A program made the translations under genes and the position numbers. Below are positions 7,411 through 16,063 of a stretch of 57,388 nucleotides of DNA, in pieces; positions within the stretch are counted from its first letter, which is position 1; the number at the start of each line of letters is the position of its first letter. The stretch comes from Rhodospirillales bacterium (lineage in GTDB: Bacteria; Pseudomonadota; Alphaproteobacteria; Acetobacterales; Acetobacteraceae), in contig JAGWSV010000030.1 of assembly GCA_028869315.1 (NCBI GenBank), positions 1 through 57,388 on the forward strand, given 5' to 3'. The notes beneath the pieces were generated by a model. The model was not told where the DNA came from. It saw only the letters and a list, made by a program, of their open reading frames with translations, and ran no database searches.

Positions 7411-8841
7411 TCAGCCGCGCCGCGTTCGGCGCACCCGGGCGAGGCCCCACAGGCCGGGGCCGATGACCGCAAGCCCGACGGCGAGCCGGGTCGCCAGCGC
7501 CCATGCGGGGGTCGGGCTGTCCTCGGCCAGCGCCGGAACGCCGATCGCGAGCAGGCTCGCCGCCGCCGCCACCAGCAGCGCCGGCATCCCCGCTCGCAGC
7601 AGGTGCCAGACCGGCGCGCCGACCACCCGCGCGCTGGCGCGCAGCGCATAAGGCGCGGGCGCCAGCAGCGCCGCGCACCAGAGCCCCACGGCCGCGAGCG
7701 GCGCCGCCGGACCGGCCCCGAGCACGCCCGCCACCAGCAGGCCGAGGCTCATGAGGTTCGCCCGCAGCGCCACCCCGGGCGCGCCGCGCGCCACCGTTGC
7801 CGCGCCGGCCGGGAACGTGAGGAACTGCCAGGCCGCCAGCGCCACCAGCGGTGCCGTGGCCGCCGCCGCCTGGCCCCAGCCGGGGCCGAGCAGCAGCCTG
7901 GTGGCCGGCCCGAGCCCGACCAGCATCGCGCCGCAAAGCGGGAACAGCAGGCGTCCGCTCTGCGCCAGCGCCCGCTCCATCGCCGCGCGCAGTGCCGCCG
8001 GCCTGGCCTGGCATTCCGAAAACACCGGCAACAGCAGGCGCCACAGCGCCGTCGAGACGAGTTCGCGGAGGGAATCGACCAGGCGGAAGGCCATGTGCAC
8101 CTCGCCCAGCACGCGCGGCCCGGCCTCGCCGCCAAGCAGCAGCAGGAACACGCGATAGCGCCCATGCAGGACGAGGGTGCTCAGGGTCAGCGGGCCGCCG
8201 ATCCGCAGCAGGCCGCGCACTGCGCCGCGGACACGGCGCGGGCGCGGCCACCAGCCGGCCCCGACCAGCAGCACCGCCGCCCCGGCGGCCGAGGTGACCG
8301 CCTGCTGCGCCACCACCGCCCAGGCGCCGGCGCCGCCCCACGCGGCGGCGCACCCGACCGCCGTGCCCGCGCCCTGGCCGAACAGCACCCGGCTGGCGAG
8401 CAGCCGATACCGTCGCTCCCGCGTCAGCCGCCCCTGGACCGCGCCGGCCGCCCCCACCAGCGGCAACGGCCCTGCCAGGACCAGCGCCATCAGTGGGATC
8501 CGCCGGTCCGCGAACAGCCAGGCGAGCGGAAGGCCCGCGCCGGCCTGCACGAGCGCCGCCAGGCCCCCGATGACGGCGGAGGCCCAGAACGCGCTGGCGC
8601 CGGTCGCCTCCTCCCAGGTTGCGCGCTGCACCAGGGCGTCGGCGAACAGGGCGTTCACGCCAACCCATAGCAGCACGTGCACCGAGACCACCGCCGCGCC
8701 GATGCCGAGCGCGGCCGGCCCCACCAGGCGGGCGACGAAGAAGGCGGAGGCGAAGGAGAACAAGCCCGCCGCAGCCGCTTCCGCGGCCGACCACGCGACC
8801 GCGGCCGACGGTCGCCAGCCTCCCTGCGGCGCCACGAACAT
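7411..8841 (-). CDS. Polysaccharide flippase-like MOP-superfamily membrane protein
   Basis: A polytopic protein of about 476 residues with 12-14 hydrophobic segments, alternating with short Arg-rich loops as in Wzx/oligosaccharide flippases. The segment FVARLVGPAALGIGAAVVSV is typical of the N-terminal helices. Its expected role is moving lipid-linked oligosaccharides across the inner membrane. The track start at 9009 overlaps the upstream gene by over 100 nt; ATG 8841 (MFVAPQGG, GGAG just upstream) is preferred, with GTG 8853 possible. It is the last of three minus-strand genes forming a small exopolysaccharide module. The sugar substrate cannot be read from sequence. Confidence 0.78.
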   Translation of the reverse strand: MFVAPQGGWRPSAAVAWSAAEAAAAGLFSFASAFFVARLVGPAALGIGAAVVSVHVLLWVGVNALFADALVQRATWEEATGASAFWASAVIGGLAALVQAGAGLPLAWLFADRRIPLMALVLAGPLPLVGAAGAVQGRLTRERRYRLLASRVLFGQGAGTAVGCAAAWGGAGAWAVVAQQAVTSAAGAAVLLVGAGWWPRPRRVRGAVRGLLRIGGPLTLSTLVLHGRYRVFLLLLGGEAGPRVLGEVHMAFRLVDSLRELVSTALWRLLLPVFSECQARPAALRAAMERALAQSGRLLFPLCGAMLVGLGPATRLLLGPGWGQAAAATAPLVALAAWQFLTFPAGAATVARGAPGVALRANLMSLGLLVAGVLGAGPAAPLAAVGLWCAALLAPAPYALRASARVVGAPVWHLLRAGMPALLVAAAASLLAIGVPALAEDSPTPAWALATRLAVGLAVIGPGLWGLARVRRTRRG

Positions 8842-8903
8842 GCTCCGCGCCACCGCGCTATCGGGCGCAGCGGCATCGGGCGCCGCATCGGGCGCTTGCC
8901 TGT

Positions 8904-10367
8904 TCAGCGCCCGGACGCCGGCCGATGCGCGGGCGGCGCGACGGGGTCGCCCCGGCGCGCCGCCAGTTCGGCCCCGCCGGCGAGCAGCGCGGCCAGCACC
9001 GGCAGCCACATCACCCGGCTCTGGTAACGGTCATGCGGCCCGGACAGCGGGCCGGTGACGAAGGCGTTCAGCAACAGGGTCAGCAGCACCGCGACGATCA
9101 GCCCGCCCGCGAGGTCGCGGCGACGCAGCGCCCGTGGCAGCAACAGCAGGCAGCCGGCAAGCGCCGCCAGCGCGACCACGGCGTGCAGAGTCCCCAGGCC
9201 CGGCGGCACCACCGGCAGTCCGCGTGCCTGGCGGGACGCGGCGTAGGCGCGCTGCTCGAAATGCGGGAAGTCGCGGCGGATCCAGGGCGTCACGGTCGCC
9301 GGCCAGGGGTGCAGGCCGTCGCCGGTGCGGAACCGGACCAGTTGCCGCAGCCCGTTGGCCAGCGCCGCGCGCAGTTCCCGCCGGGGTTCGGCGGCGATCG
9401 CGGCGTGGATGATCGCATCGGCCTCCCGGCTGACCCGCTTGGCGCCGCCGTCGCGCACGACCGGACCGTCGGCCCGCCAGAGAAACCCGTCCGCCGTGGG
9501 GGGAAACCGCCCGAGCGCGCCGCACAGCGCCCATCCCGGCCGCGGACAGTCCTGCCGCAGCACGTCCATTCCGGGACCGTCGTAGATCACCCGCGCCAGG
9601 ACGAAGACATTGCCGTAGGGCGCGATCGAGGCCCGGCCGTGCCCCGCCAGGTTCGCCGCCATCAGCGCGGCGACCGCCAGCGCCGGCGCCGCCGCCAGCC
9701 GAAGCCGCCCGGCTTGGCCGAGCGGCAGCGTCGCGCCCAGGCGCCGCCGTCCCGCCACCAGCACCGCCAGCACGCCGGCGCCGATCGGCAGGTTCGACAG
9801 ATGCGCCGCCATCGCGAAGGCGACGAAGGCGGTCAGTACCCCCTGCTCCCACCGCGCCAGGCGTTCGGGGACCACCACCAGCATCAGCAGCGCCAGCACC
9901 AAGAGCCCGGTGAACAGGTCCGGCATCAGTTGCGCCACCACGAACGGCAGCGGCGAGCCCACCGCCAGCACGCCCGCCAGCGCCGCCAGCCGTGCCGCGC
10001 GAAGGCCCGGCAGCAGCAGGGACGCAAGCCGCCGCAGCAGGGCGACGGTGATCAAGGCCTGGGCCAGGATCGCCGGCCAGGTCGTGATACAAAGATGCAA
10101 CGGATACAGGAACAGGCTGTAGAACGGCGGCCGATCCCAGCCGAGATAGTGTTGGATCGCCTGCGACAGGTACGTGCCCGTGTCGGAGAACACCAGCGGA
10201 TAGCCGTTCCACAGCGCCGGCCACACCAGGACCAGCGACGCCACGACGAACCACCCGACCCGGCGCGCGGCACCCGCCCGTCCGGACGCATCGCCGCCGC
10301 GCACATTCCCGCCACGCGCATTTCCGCGCCGGGCAGCGCCGCCGCTTCGGCCGGCTTCGGTTTCCAC
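8904..10367 (-). CDS. Polytopic membrane protein, GT-C-like, of the polysaccharide module
   Basis: A protein of about 487 residues with roughly 10 transmembrane segments and a large hydrophilic loop between about residues 250 and 390. The luminal-looking motif SDTGTYLSQAIQHYLGWDRPPFYS after TM1 recalls the first acidic loop of GT-C or polymerase-type proteins, but I recognise no specific family. The GTG at 10367 starts 8 nt after the end of the co-polymerase gene and is preferred over the track's ATG 10448, which overlaps it by 74 nt. The N-terminus is rich in Arg-Gly. Position between co-polymerase and flippase genes suggests a role in polymerising or assembling the same polymer. Confidence 0.65.
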   Translation of the reverse strand: METEAGRSGGAARRGNARGGNVRGGDASGRAGAARRVGWFVVASLVLVWPALWNGYPLVFSDTGTYLSQAIQHYLGWDRPPFYSLFLYPLHLCITTWPAILAQALITVALLRRLASLLLPGLRAARLAALAGVLAVGSPLPFVVAQLMPDLFTGLLVLALLMLVVVPERLARWEQGVLTAFVAFAMAAHLSNLPIGAGVLAVLVAGRRRLGATLPLGQAGRLRLAAAPALAVAALMAANLAGHGRASIAPYGNVFVLARVIYDGPGMDVLRQDCPRPGWALCGALGRFPPTADGFLWRADGPVVRDGGAKRVSREADAIIHAAIAAEPRRELRAALANGLRQLVRFRTGDGLHPWPATVTPWIRRDFPHFEQRAYAASRQARGLPVVPPGLGTLHAVVALAALAGCLLLLPRALRRRDLAGGLIVAVLLTLLLNAFVTGPLSGPHDRYQSRVMWLPVLAALLAGGAELAARRGDPVAPPAHRPASGR

Positions 10368-10374
10368 CGCCCGG

Positions 10375-12585
10375 TTATTCGGTGACGTAACGGTTGACCC
10401 GCGGGTCGACCATGCTCGAATCCGCATGGCCGGAGCGGGCATGCGCACGCCGATCGACGCGGGTCAGCGCCACCCCCACCACCGCGGCCTGGGATTCTTC
10501 GAGCAGTTCGATCGCGGCGGCCGCCACGTCGCGCGGGGTGACCCGCCAGCGGACGCAGAGCAGGGTGGCGTCGGCGATCTGCGCGATCACGCGCGTGTCG
10601 CTCATCGCCAGCGCCGGCGGCGCGTCCAGCAGGACAAGGTCGTATTCGTTGCGCAATGCCTGCATGACCCGGACCATCGCTTCCGAAAGGAACAGGCCGA
10701 ACCCGTCCGGTCCGGCGCTGCCCGCCCCGACATAGGCCATCGGGGTTAACGGGTCCTTCCCGAGCACCTGCTCCAGGCTCGCTTCGCCGCGCAGGCAATC
10801 CGCCAGCCCGGCGCGCCCCTCGGCGCCGAACAGCGCCGCCAGCGACGGGTGGCGCAGGTCGCAGTCCAGCAGCACCACGCGTTCCCCGGCGAGCGCGGCG
10901 GAGCGGCCGAGCGCGACCGCCACCGTCGTCTTGCCTTCCGCCGGCCGCGCAGCGGTCACCGCGACCGCGCGCGGACGCCTGGCGCCGAGCCAGAGCCCGG
11001 CGCGCAACCCGCGCACCTGCTCGGCGAAGGCCGAAAGCGGTTTCACCGCCGCGTAATCCTCCACCCGCAGCCGCCCGAGGGTGCGCCGCCGCACTTCCGG
11101 GATCAGCGCGAAACAGGGCAGCCGCAACGCCGCCCGCACCGCTTCCCCGCCCGGCAGGGTGCTGTCGCCCAGTTCCAGCAGGTAGACGACGAACAGCCCG
11201 AACAGCACGCCGAAGCCGGCGGCGGCGGCGAGCATCGGCCGGGTCGGCGGGAAACTGGGCACCGCGGGCGGCAGCGCGAACGAGACCTCGTGCGCGTCCG
11301 GCTGCTCGACCGCGGCCTGCTGCTGCAACGCCTGCAGCCGCTTCAGGACCGAGGTGAGCAGGCTGCGCGATGCCGCGGCGTCGCGCGCCATGGCATCGAG
11401 CGCGATCTCGGCGCGGCCGTTGCGCTCCACCTCGGCACGCGCGGCGGCGAGATCGGCCAGCACCGCCGCCACCCGCTGGTGGGCACTGGCCACGGCGGCG
11501 CCGGTCGCGCCGACCACCCGCGCGGTCTCGGCGGCCACGTCGTCGTCGAGCTGGGCAAGCTGGCGGCGCAGCGCGATCACCACCGGATGGCGCGGACCGA
11601 GCCGGGTGAGCACCGATTGCAGCCGGGCCGCGGTGGCATCGCGCTGCCGGCGCAACGCCACCACGCTCGGCGCCACCGCCGCCGCGGCGGCGGGGGAGCC
11701 GTTTCCGCGCGCCGCGTCGAACCGGCCCTGGGCGGCCGCGAGCGCGGCGCGCGCCTCCGCCAGGCTTTGCATGAGATGGCTGATCTGCTCGGTATCGAGC
11801 CCCGCCTGCACGCCGTGGACCAACCCCTCCCGCGCCCGATAGGCGGCCATCCGGTCGTCGGCGGCGCGGACCTCGCGCCGCAGGGCGTCGGCCCGGTCCT
11901 GCAGCCAGCTCCGCGCCTTGCGCACGGCGCGGTATTTCGCCGCAAGCTGGCTGCGGATGTAGATGTCCATCAGCATGTTCACCGCCGCGGCGGCCAGCGT
12001 GGGATCTTCGGCGGTGAACGAAACCAGCAGCACCCGCGAGGTGCCGGCAGCGCGGACCGCCACCGCGTGCTGCACCGCGAGCAGCGCCTGATCCGGTTCC
12101 GGAAGCGGGCCGACCGGCCGCGCCGGGGCCGGAGAGCGGAACCATGCCGATAGCCACGCGGCCGTGCGCGCAACGGCGCCCGGGCGGCGCAGGGCCGGAT
12201 TGAACTCGGGGTCCTGGAGCAGGCCGAGGCGTTGCGACAGAGGCTCGATCAGGCGCAGGCCGCCGAGCACCCGCGCCTGGCTCGCCATCACCGAAGCGGT
12301 GACGCGCCCGGGGCGCAGGATGCTTTTCAGCTCCCGCGGGCTGGTGGCGTCAGGCTCATAGATGAGGCTGCCGGTGGCGGTGTAGCGCGGGGTGATCCGC
12401 GCCAGCGCCAGCCCCGCCAGCGCGGGAATGACCAGCGCACAAGCGAGGAACGGCCAGAGCCGACGGCGCAACGCGCCGATCAGCGCGCGTCCGCTGGGGA
12501 GCGGCTCGCCCGGACGGTCGGGCCCGGGCGAGCCGCGCCCACGCGGCGGCGCGGTCTGCGCGGGTCCGGCTGGCGTATCGAGCAT
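10375..12585 (-). CDS. Wzc/ExoP-like polysaccharide co-polymerase with BY-kinase domain
   Basis: A 736-residue inner-membrane protein. An N-terminal Wzz domain lies between TM1 (about 43-63) and TM2 (about 451-470), with a long coiled-coil-prone periplasmic region. A cytoplasmic P-loop kinase domain follows: Walker A ARPAEGKTT (546-554), Walker A' VVLLDCDLRHP (570-580), Walker B DLVLLDAPP. It would control chain length and export of the polymer. Bacterial tyrosine kinases normally end in a Tyr-rich cluster; this tail (HADSSMVDPRVNRYVTE) has a single Tyr, so regulation by multi-site autophosphorylation looks reduced. It is first of the three-gene module and is preceded by an unusual repeat-containing leader. 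Confidence 0.88.
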   Translation of the reverse strand: MLDTPAGPAQTAPPRGRGSPGPDRPGEPLPSGRALIGALRRRLWPFLACALVIPALAGLALARITPRYTATGSLIYEPDATSPRELKSILRPGRVTASVMASQARVLGGLRLIEPLSQRLGLLQDPEFNPALRRPGAVARTAAWLSAWFRSPAPARPVGPLPEPDQALLAVQHAVAVRAAGTSRVLLVSFTAEDPTLAAAAVNMLMDIYIRSQLAAKYRAVRKARSWLQDRADALRREVRAADDRMAAYRAREGLVHGVQAGLDTEQISHLMQSLAEARAALAAAQGRFDAARGNGSPAAAAAVAPSVVALRRQRDATAARLQSVLTRLGPRHPVVIALRRQLAQLDDDVAAETARVVGATGAAVASAHQRVAAVLADLAAARAEVERNGRAEIALDAMARDAAASRSLLTSVLKRLQALQQQAAVEQPDAHEVSFALPPAVPSFPPTRPMLAAAAGFGVLFGLFVVYLLELGDSTLPGGEAVRAALRLPCFALIPEVRRRTLGRLRVEDYAAVKPLSAFAEQVRGLRAGLWLGARRPRAVAVTAARPAEGKTTVAVALGRSAALAGERVVLLDCDLRHPSLAALFGAEGRAGLADCLRGEASLEQVLGKDPLTPMAYVGAGSAGPDGFGLFLSEAMVRVMQALRNEYDLVLLDAPPALAMSDTRVIAQIADATLLCVRWRVTPRDVAAAAIELLEESQAAVVGVALTRVDRRAHARSGHADSSMVDPRVNRYVTE

Positions 12586-12637
12586 CGTACCCCCAAGCGG
12601 CGCGCCGGCCGTTTTGGCCGGGCCGCCGTCAGGGACG

Positions 12638-12647
12638 GATCATGCGC
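12638..12647 (+). repeat. GATCATGCGC element, third copy near wzc-like gene
   Basis: The decamer GATCATGCGC occurs here and again, once in each orientation, in the arms of the stem-loop at 12720-12756. All three lie in the 280-bp region upstream of the Wzc-like gene. The spacing suggests a repeated protein-binding site. Confidence 0.4.
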
Positions 12648-12719
12648 GTGGGGAGGTTAAGAGAGCGCGAATGCAGGCAGGTCCGGCCGCCGCCGCCGCA
12701 GGACGGCGGGGCAGCGCCT

Positions 12720-12756
12720 GGCGCATGATCGGGTCACGTCGAGCCGATCATGCGCC
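12720..12756. promoter_or_regulatory. Large stem-loop with 13-bp perfect arms upstream of wzc-like gene
   Basis: GGCGCATGATCGG and CCGATCATGCGCC are perfect inverted repeats separated by 11 nt. On the minus strand the element lies after the M20 gene and about 135 nt before the Wzc-like start. It could be a terminator or antiterminator between the two genes, or an operator for the polysaccharide module. Confidence 0.5.
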
Positions 12757-12826
12757 GCACCACGTCGATCGGCCGCCTGATCCACGCCTGCCGGGCAGCC
12801 GCCTCAGACGATCACGCTCCGATGCC

Positions 12827-12860
12827 CTGTCCAGGAAACGCGAGGGCGTTCCATGGACAG
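12827..12860. repeat. Intergenic stem-loop repeat, copy A
   Basis: CTGTCCAGGAAACGC and GCGTTCCATGGACAG pair at 13 of 15 positions around a short GAGG loop. It ends 4 nt beyond the stop of the M20 gene (minus strand). The core AAACGCGAGGGC-TTCCA recurs at 14.9 kb (copy B) and, more diverged, at 20.6 kb (copy C). It may act as a terminator for the M20 gene. Confidence 0.6.
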
Positions 12861-12864
12861 GACA

Positions 12865-14028
12865 CTAGGTCCCGCGGCCGAGTTGCCGTTCGGCCAGCCG
12901 GGCGAACAGCGCGGCGCCATACGGGATCGTCTCGTCATTGAAATCGTACTTGGCGTTGTGCAGCGCCGCGCTGTCGCCGTTGCCGACGTTCAGATAGGCC
13001 CCTGGGACCTTCTCCATCATGAAGCTGAAGTCTTCCGAACCCATGCCGGGCGGCTTGGCACGATCCACCGCGTCCTCGCCGACGAGGTCGGCAGCGGCGT
13101 CGGCAAACGCCTGCCCGGCCGCTGCGTCGTTGATCAGCGGGGCGAAGATCACCCGGAAATCCGTGCTGGCGCTGGCGCCGAAGGCGCCGGCCACGTTGGC
13201 GGCGATGCGGGTGATCCCCTGTTCCAGCATCTCCAGCGTCTCCCGCTGCATCGCCCGCGCGGTGCCGGCAAGGGTCGCGCCGCCGGGGATGACGTTATAG
13301 GCCGCGCCGCCCTCGATCTTCGTTACGCTGAGCACGGCCGCCTTCCAAGGCGAGAGGTTGCGTGAAATCAGCGATTGCAGCGCGGTGCCGATATGGCAGG
13401 CGACCAGCACCGGGTCGATGCTCTCCTCCGGCCGCGCGCCGTGCGCGCCGCGCCCCGTCACCGCGATATCGAAGAACGCGCCGCCGGCCGAGGACGGGCC
13501 TGGGCTGATCGCGTAAGTGCCGACTTTCATGCCCGGGCGGTTGTGGATGCCGAACACCTGCTCGCACGGGAACCGTTCGAACAGCTTGTCTTCCAGCATG
13601 GCCAGCGCGCCGCCGGCGCCTTCCTCGCCCGGCTGGAAGATGAAGTTCACCGTGCCGTTGAACGCGCGGGTCTCGGCCAGATAGCGCGCCGCGCCAAGCA
13701 ACATGGTGGTGTGCCCGTCGTGACCGCAGGCGTGCATCAATCCTGCGTTTCCGCTGGCGTAGGGCAGGCCGGTGGTCTCGGCGATCGGCAGCGCGTCCAT
13801 GTCGGCCCGCAGCCCGATCGCGCCCGGTCCGTTGCCCGACCGCAGCACGCCGACCACGCCGGTGCCGCCGACGCCGCGATGCACCTCGATCCCCCATTCC
13901 TCCAGCTTGCGCGCAACCATCTCGGCTGTGCGGTGCTCGTTCATCCCGATCTCGGGATGGGCGTGGAGGTCGCGGCGGATGGCAGTCAGGTCTTCGTGTT
14001 GGCGGCGGATGGCGTCGAGCGGAGACAT
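12865..14028 (-). CDS. M20-family amidohydrolase (hippurate/N-acyl amino acid hydrolase type)
   Basis: A 387-residue cytoplasmic metallopeptidase-fold amidohydrolase of the HipO/IAA-amino-acid hydrolase family, releasing amino acids from N-acyl conjugates. Metal and catalytic motifs are in place: LHAHPEIGMNE near the N-terminus, HACGHDGHTTMLLG (about 98-111), the catalytic FQPGEEG, and MGSEDFSFM near the C-terminus. The start is the MSPLDAIRRQHEDL Met. The gene is alone on the minus strand and diverges from the DUF2934 gene, with an FNR-type box in the shared 184-bp region. The substrate (hippurate, N-acetyl or other acyl amino acids) is not resolved. Confidence 0.88.
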   Translation of the reverse strand: MSPLDAIRRQHEDLTAIRRDLHAHPEIGMNEHRTAEMVARKLEEWGIEVHRGVGGTGVVGVLRSGNGPGAIGLRADMDALPIAETTGLPYASGNAGLMHACGHDGHTTMLLGAARYLAETRAFNGTVNFIFQPGEEGAGGALAMLEDKLFERFPCEQVFGIHNRPGMKVGTYAISPGPSSAGGAFFDIAVTGRGAHGARPEESIDPVLVACHIGTALQSLISRNLSPWKAAVLSVTKIEGGAAYNVIPGGATLAGTARAMQRETLEMLEQGITRIAANVAGAFGASASTDFRVIFAPLINDAAAGQAFADAAADLVGEDAVDRAKPPGMGSEDFSFMMEKVPGAYLNVGNGDSAALHNAKYDFNDETIPYGAALFARLAERQLGRGT

Positions 14029-14144
14029 GCAACGGGTCCTGGCGCAGGGAACGATCGCCGCACTCTGCGCCGGGACCGCCGGGGCGCCAAGCGGGGCAAC
14101 CGGGCCAAGGGGGGCAGCTCGCGGAACCGGGCCGGCGGATCGGG

Positions 14145-14158
14145 TTGATCTGTATCAA
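14145..14158. promoter_or_regulatory. Perfect FNR/FixK box TTGAT-CTGT-ATCAA
   Basis: An exact match to the FNR/FixK consensus TTGAT-N4-ATCAA. Its centre is about 61 nt before the DUF2934 ATG, which fits a class II activator site about 41 nt before a start point near 14193. It also lies about 120 nt upstream of the divergent M20 gene. The site is symmetric, so control of either gene is possible. Confidence 0.7.
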
Positions 14159-14212
14159 TGTCTGCGTTCGCACCGGGCGGCAGCATCCCTGCCAGCAGCA
14201 AGGTCCAGCATC

Positions 14213-14539
14213 ATGGCCACGGCCCGCACAGCATCCGACCGCCGGATCCGCGCTCATGCGATGCGGATGTGGCGCGCCGACGGCGCCCCCGAGGGGCGGG
14301 AAGCCGAATATCTGGAACGCGCGCGGGAGCTTGAGGCCATCGCCGCAAACCCGCAGGCCGGGCTGCTGCCCAACCCGATGACGCAGCATGGCGGGGCGAT
14401 CCCCCCGATCCAACCGGTGGAGGAGGCCGAGCTTGAAGAGAACCTGGGCGAGTTCCCCGGCCGCCTGACCGACCAGGGCAACCGTCCCTCGGTGCCCATG
14501 ACACGCAAAAAAGCTCTCCGGTTCCTGCGCGAGACCTGA
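14213..14539 (+). CDS. DUF2934-domain small protein
   Basis: A 108-residue protein hidden in the 3' part of track ORF 13772-14539. The motif RIRAHAMRMWRADGAPEGREAEYLERAREL is the DUF2934 signature, a short helical domain of unknown function common in alphaproteobacteria. The C-terminal half is acidic then basic and probably unstructured. ATG 14213 is chosen because it places the domain at the N-terminus, follows AAGG, and lies 55 nt after the FNR box. The upstream part of the track ORF is antisense to the M20 gene. It heads the plus-strand run into the Ca2+ transport genes. Confidence 0.72.
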   Translation: MATARTASDRRIRAHAMRMWRADGAPEGREAEYLERARELEAIAANPQAGLLPNPMTQHGGAIPPIQPVEEAELEENLGEFPGRLTDQGNRPSVPMTRKKALRFLRET

Positions 14540-14637
14540 ACTCTCCGATCACGCGGCGGGAGGGCCACCGCCGGCCATCGTCGAGATGCCCGTGCGAAAG
14601 ACACGGAACACGACCGGCGAACCGAAAGGCTCACGTG

Positions 14638-14838
14638 ATGACACCATCGACGCGTCGTAACGTTCTGCTGCCGTGGCACGCCGGGCTCGTGGTTGTCGTG
14701 GCGGCCGATCTCACAGTCGCCCAACGGATGTTCCCGAAGGCCCGCCTGGCATCGGGTCTCGCCCGAGCGCTCGTGCTCGTCGTGATGCCCGTCGTCCATC
14801 TGGTGCTCATGTGCCTGACCCTCAGAAGCCCAGGCTGA
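14638..14838 (+). CDS. Small membrane protein, unknown
   Basis: A predicted 66-residue protein (MTPSTRRNVLLPWHAGLV...) with a basic N-terminus and two hydrophobic stretches, about residues 10-25 and 43-60, suggesting a two-helix inner-membrane protein. AAAGG stands upstream of the GTG-ATG pair at 14635-14640; either could start translation. I recognise no family. It lies between the DUF2934 gene and the Ca2+ antiporter gene on the same strand and could be part of that cassette. Confidence 0.45.
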   Translation: MTPSTRRNVLLPWHAGLVVVVAADLTVAQRMFPKARLASGLARALVLVVMPVVHLVLMCLTLRSPG

Positions 14839-14861
14839 TGTACCGGCTCGCACATAGCGTT

Positions 14862-14950
14862 GTCATAGGTCGGGACACGAACTCTTCGTTTCCAGCGGGC
14901 TGCCGGCCCCCGAAACGCGAGGGCATTCCAGGCGCGGGATACGAGCCTGG
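14862..14950. repeat. Intergenic stem-loop repeat, copy B
   Basis: Starts GTCATAGGTCGGGACACGA and runs through CGAAACGCGAGGGCATTCCAG. It aligns with copy C (from 20591) over about 75 nt at roughly 70% identity, and its core matches copy A (12827). It fills most of the gap before the Ca2+ antiporter gene. Confidence 0.6.
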
Positions 14951-15046
14951 CTCTCCGTCCTGGCAAGCGAAACCGCGCCCGAGGCCGGGTCGGCCCCGCG
15001 GCTGACCACCGCGTGCGCCCGGCGACACCATGTCCGGAGCCTTTGC

Positions 15047-16063
15047 GTGAACCCTGTCGTCCTGGTCTGGCTCGAATTCGTAGCTTGCCTCGCTTTGGTC
15101 GGGCTTGCCGGGCCGCGGCTGTCGCGCAGCGGCGACGTCATCGCCGACAAGACCGGCCTGTCGGCGAGCTGGGTCGGGGTGATCCTGATGGCGACCGTCA
15201 CCTCGTTGCCGGAACTGACCACCGGGATCAGTGCCGTCACCATAGCCGGCACGCCCGACATCGCGGTGGGCGACCTGTTCGGCAGTTGCGTGTTCAATCT
15301 CGCGATCCTGATCGTGCTGGACTTCGTCCAGCGCGGCGAGAGCGTGTACCGCCGGGTCCGCCAGGGCCATATCCTGTCGGCCGGATTCGGCATCGTCCTG
15401 ATCGGCTTCGCCGGCCTCAGCCTGCTCTTGCACGGCCACGGCGCCTCCTTCGCGATCGGCCATGTCGGCGGCTACACGCCGGTCATCTTCGTCCTGTACG
15501 CGGTCGGCATGCGCGCGGTGTACGGCTATGAGCAGGATCACTGCGAGCAGGCGGTCGAGGACGCCGCGGCCCGTTATCCCGGGGTCACGCTGCGCGCCGC
15601 TCTCCTCGGCTACGCCGGCGCGGCGGTCGTCATCGTGATGGTCGGCACCGCGCTGCCGTTCGTCGCCGCCGCGCTCGCCGCCACGATGGGATGGCAGCGC
15701 ACGTTCGTCGGCACGCTTCTGGTTGCAACCGTCACGTCTCTGCCGGAGCTCGTGGTCAGCATCGCGGCGGTGCGGATTGGCGCCGCCGACATGGCGATCG
15801 CCAACCTGCTCGGCAGCAACCTGTTCAACATGCTCGTGCTCGGCATCGACGATCTGCTCTACGCGCGGGGGCCGTTGCTCTACCGGGTGTCGCCGATGCA
15901 CGTCGTTTCGGCCGTATCGGCGACGATCATGTCGGGCATCGTGATCGTCGGCATCGTCTACCGGTCGGATCGCCGGGTCCTCCGCACCGTCGGCTGGATC
16001 AGCCTCGGCCTGTTCACGATGTACCTGTTCAACTCCTATGTGTTGTATCTGCATGGAACCTGA
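15047..16063 (+). CDS. Sodium/calcium-antiporter family membrane protein (CaxA/YrbG type)
   Basis: A 338-residue inner-membrane cation exchanger with about 10 transmembrane segments. Both inverted alpha repeats are intact: ATVTSLPELTTGISAV...GDLFGSCVFNL in the N-half and ATVTSLPELVVSIAAV...ANLLGSNLFNM in the C-half. Their Glu residues and GS-N-FN motifs form the Ca2+/Na+ sites of this superfamily. Start GTG 15047 gives MNPVVLVWLEFVACLALVG. Its end overlaps the start of the P-type ATPase gene by about 11 nt, indicating coupling. The likely role is Ca2+ (or other divalent) export driven by H+ or Na+. Confidence 0.88.
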   Translation: MNPVVLVWLEFVACLALVGLAGPRLSRSGDVIADKTGLSASWVGVILMATVTSLPELTTGISAVTIAGTPDIAVGDLFGSCVFNLAILIVLDFVQRGESVYRRVRQGHILSAGFGIVLIGFAGLSLLLHGHGASFAIGHVGGYTPVIFVLYAVGMRAVYGYEQDHCEQAVEDAAARYPGVTLRAALLGYAGAAVVIVMVGTALPFVAAALAATMGWQRTFVGTLLVATVTSLPELVVSIAAVRIGAADMAIANLLGSNLFNMLVLGIDDLLYARGPLLYRVSPMHVVSAVSATIMSGIVIVGIVYRSDRRVLRTVGWISLGLFTMYLFNSYVLYLHGT

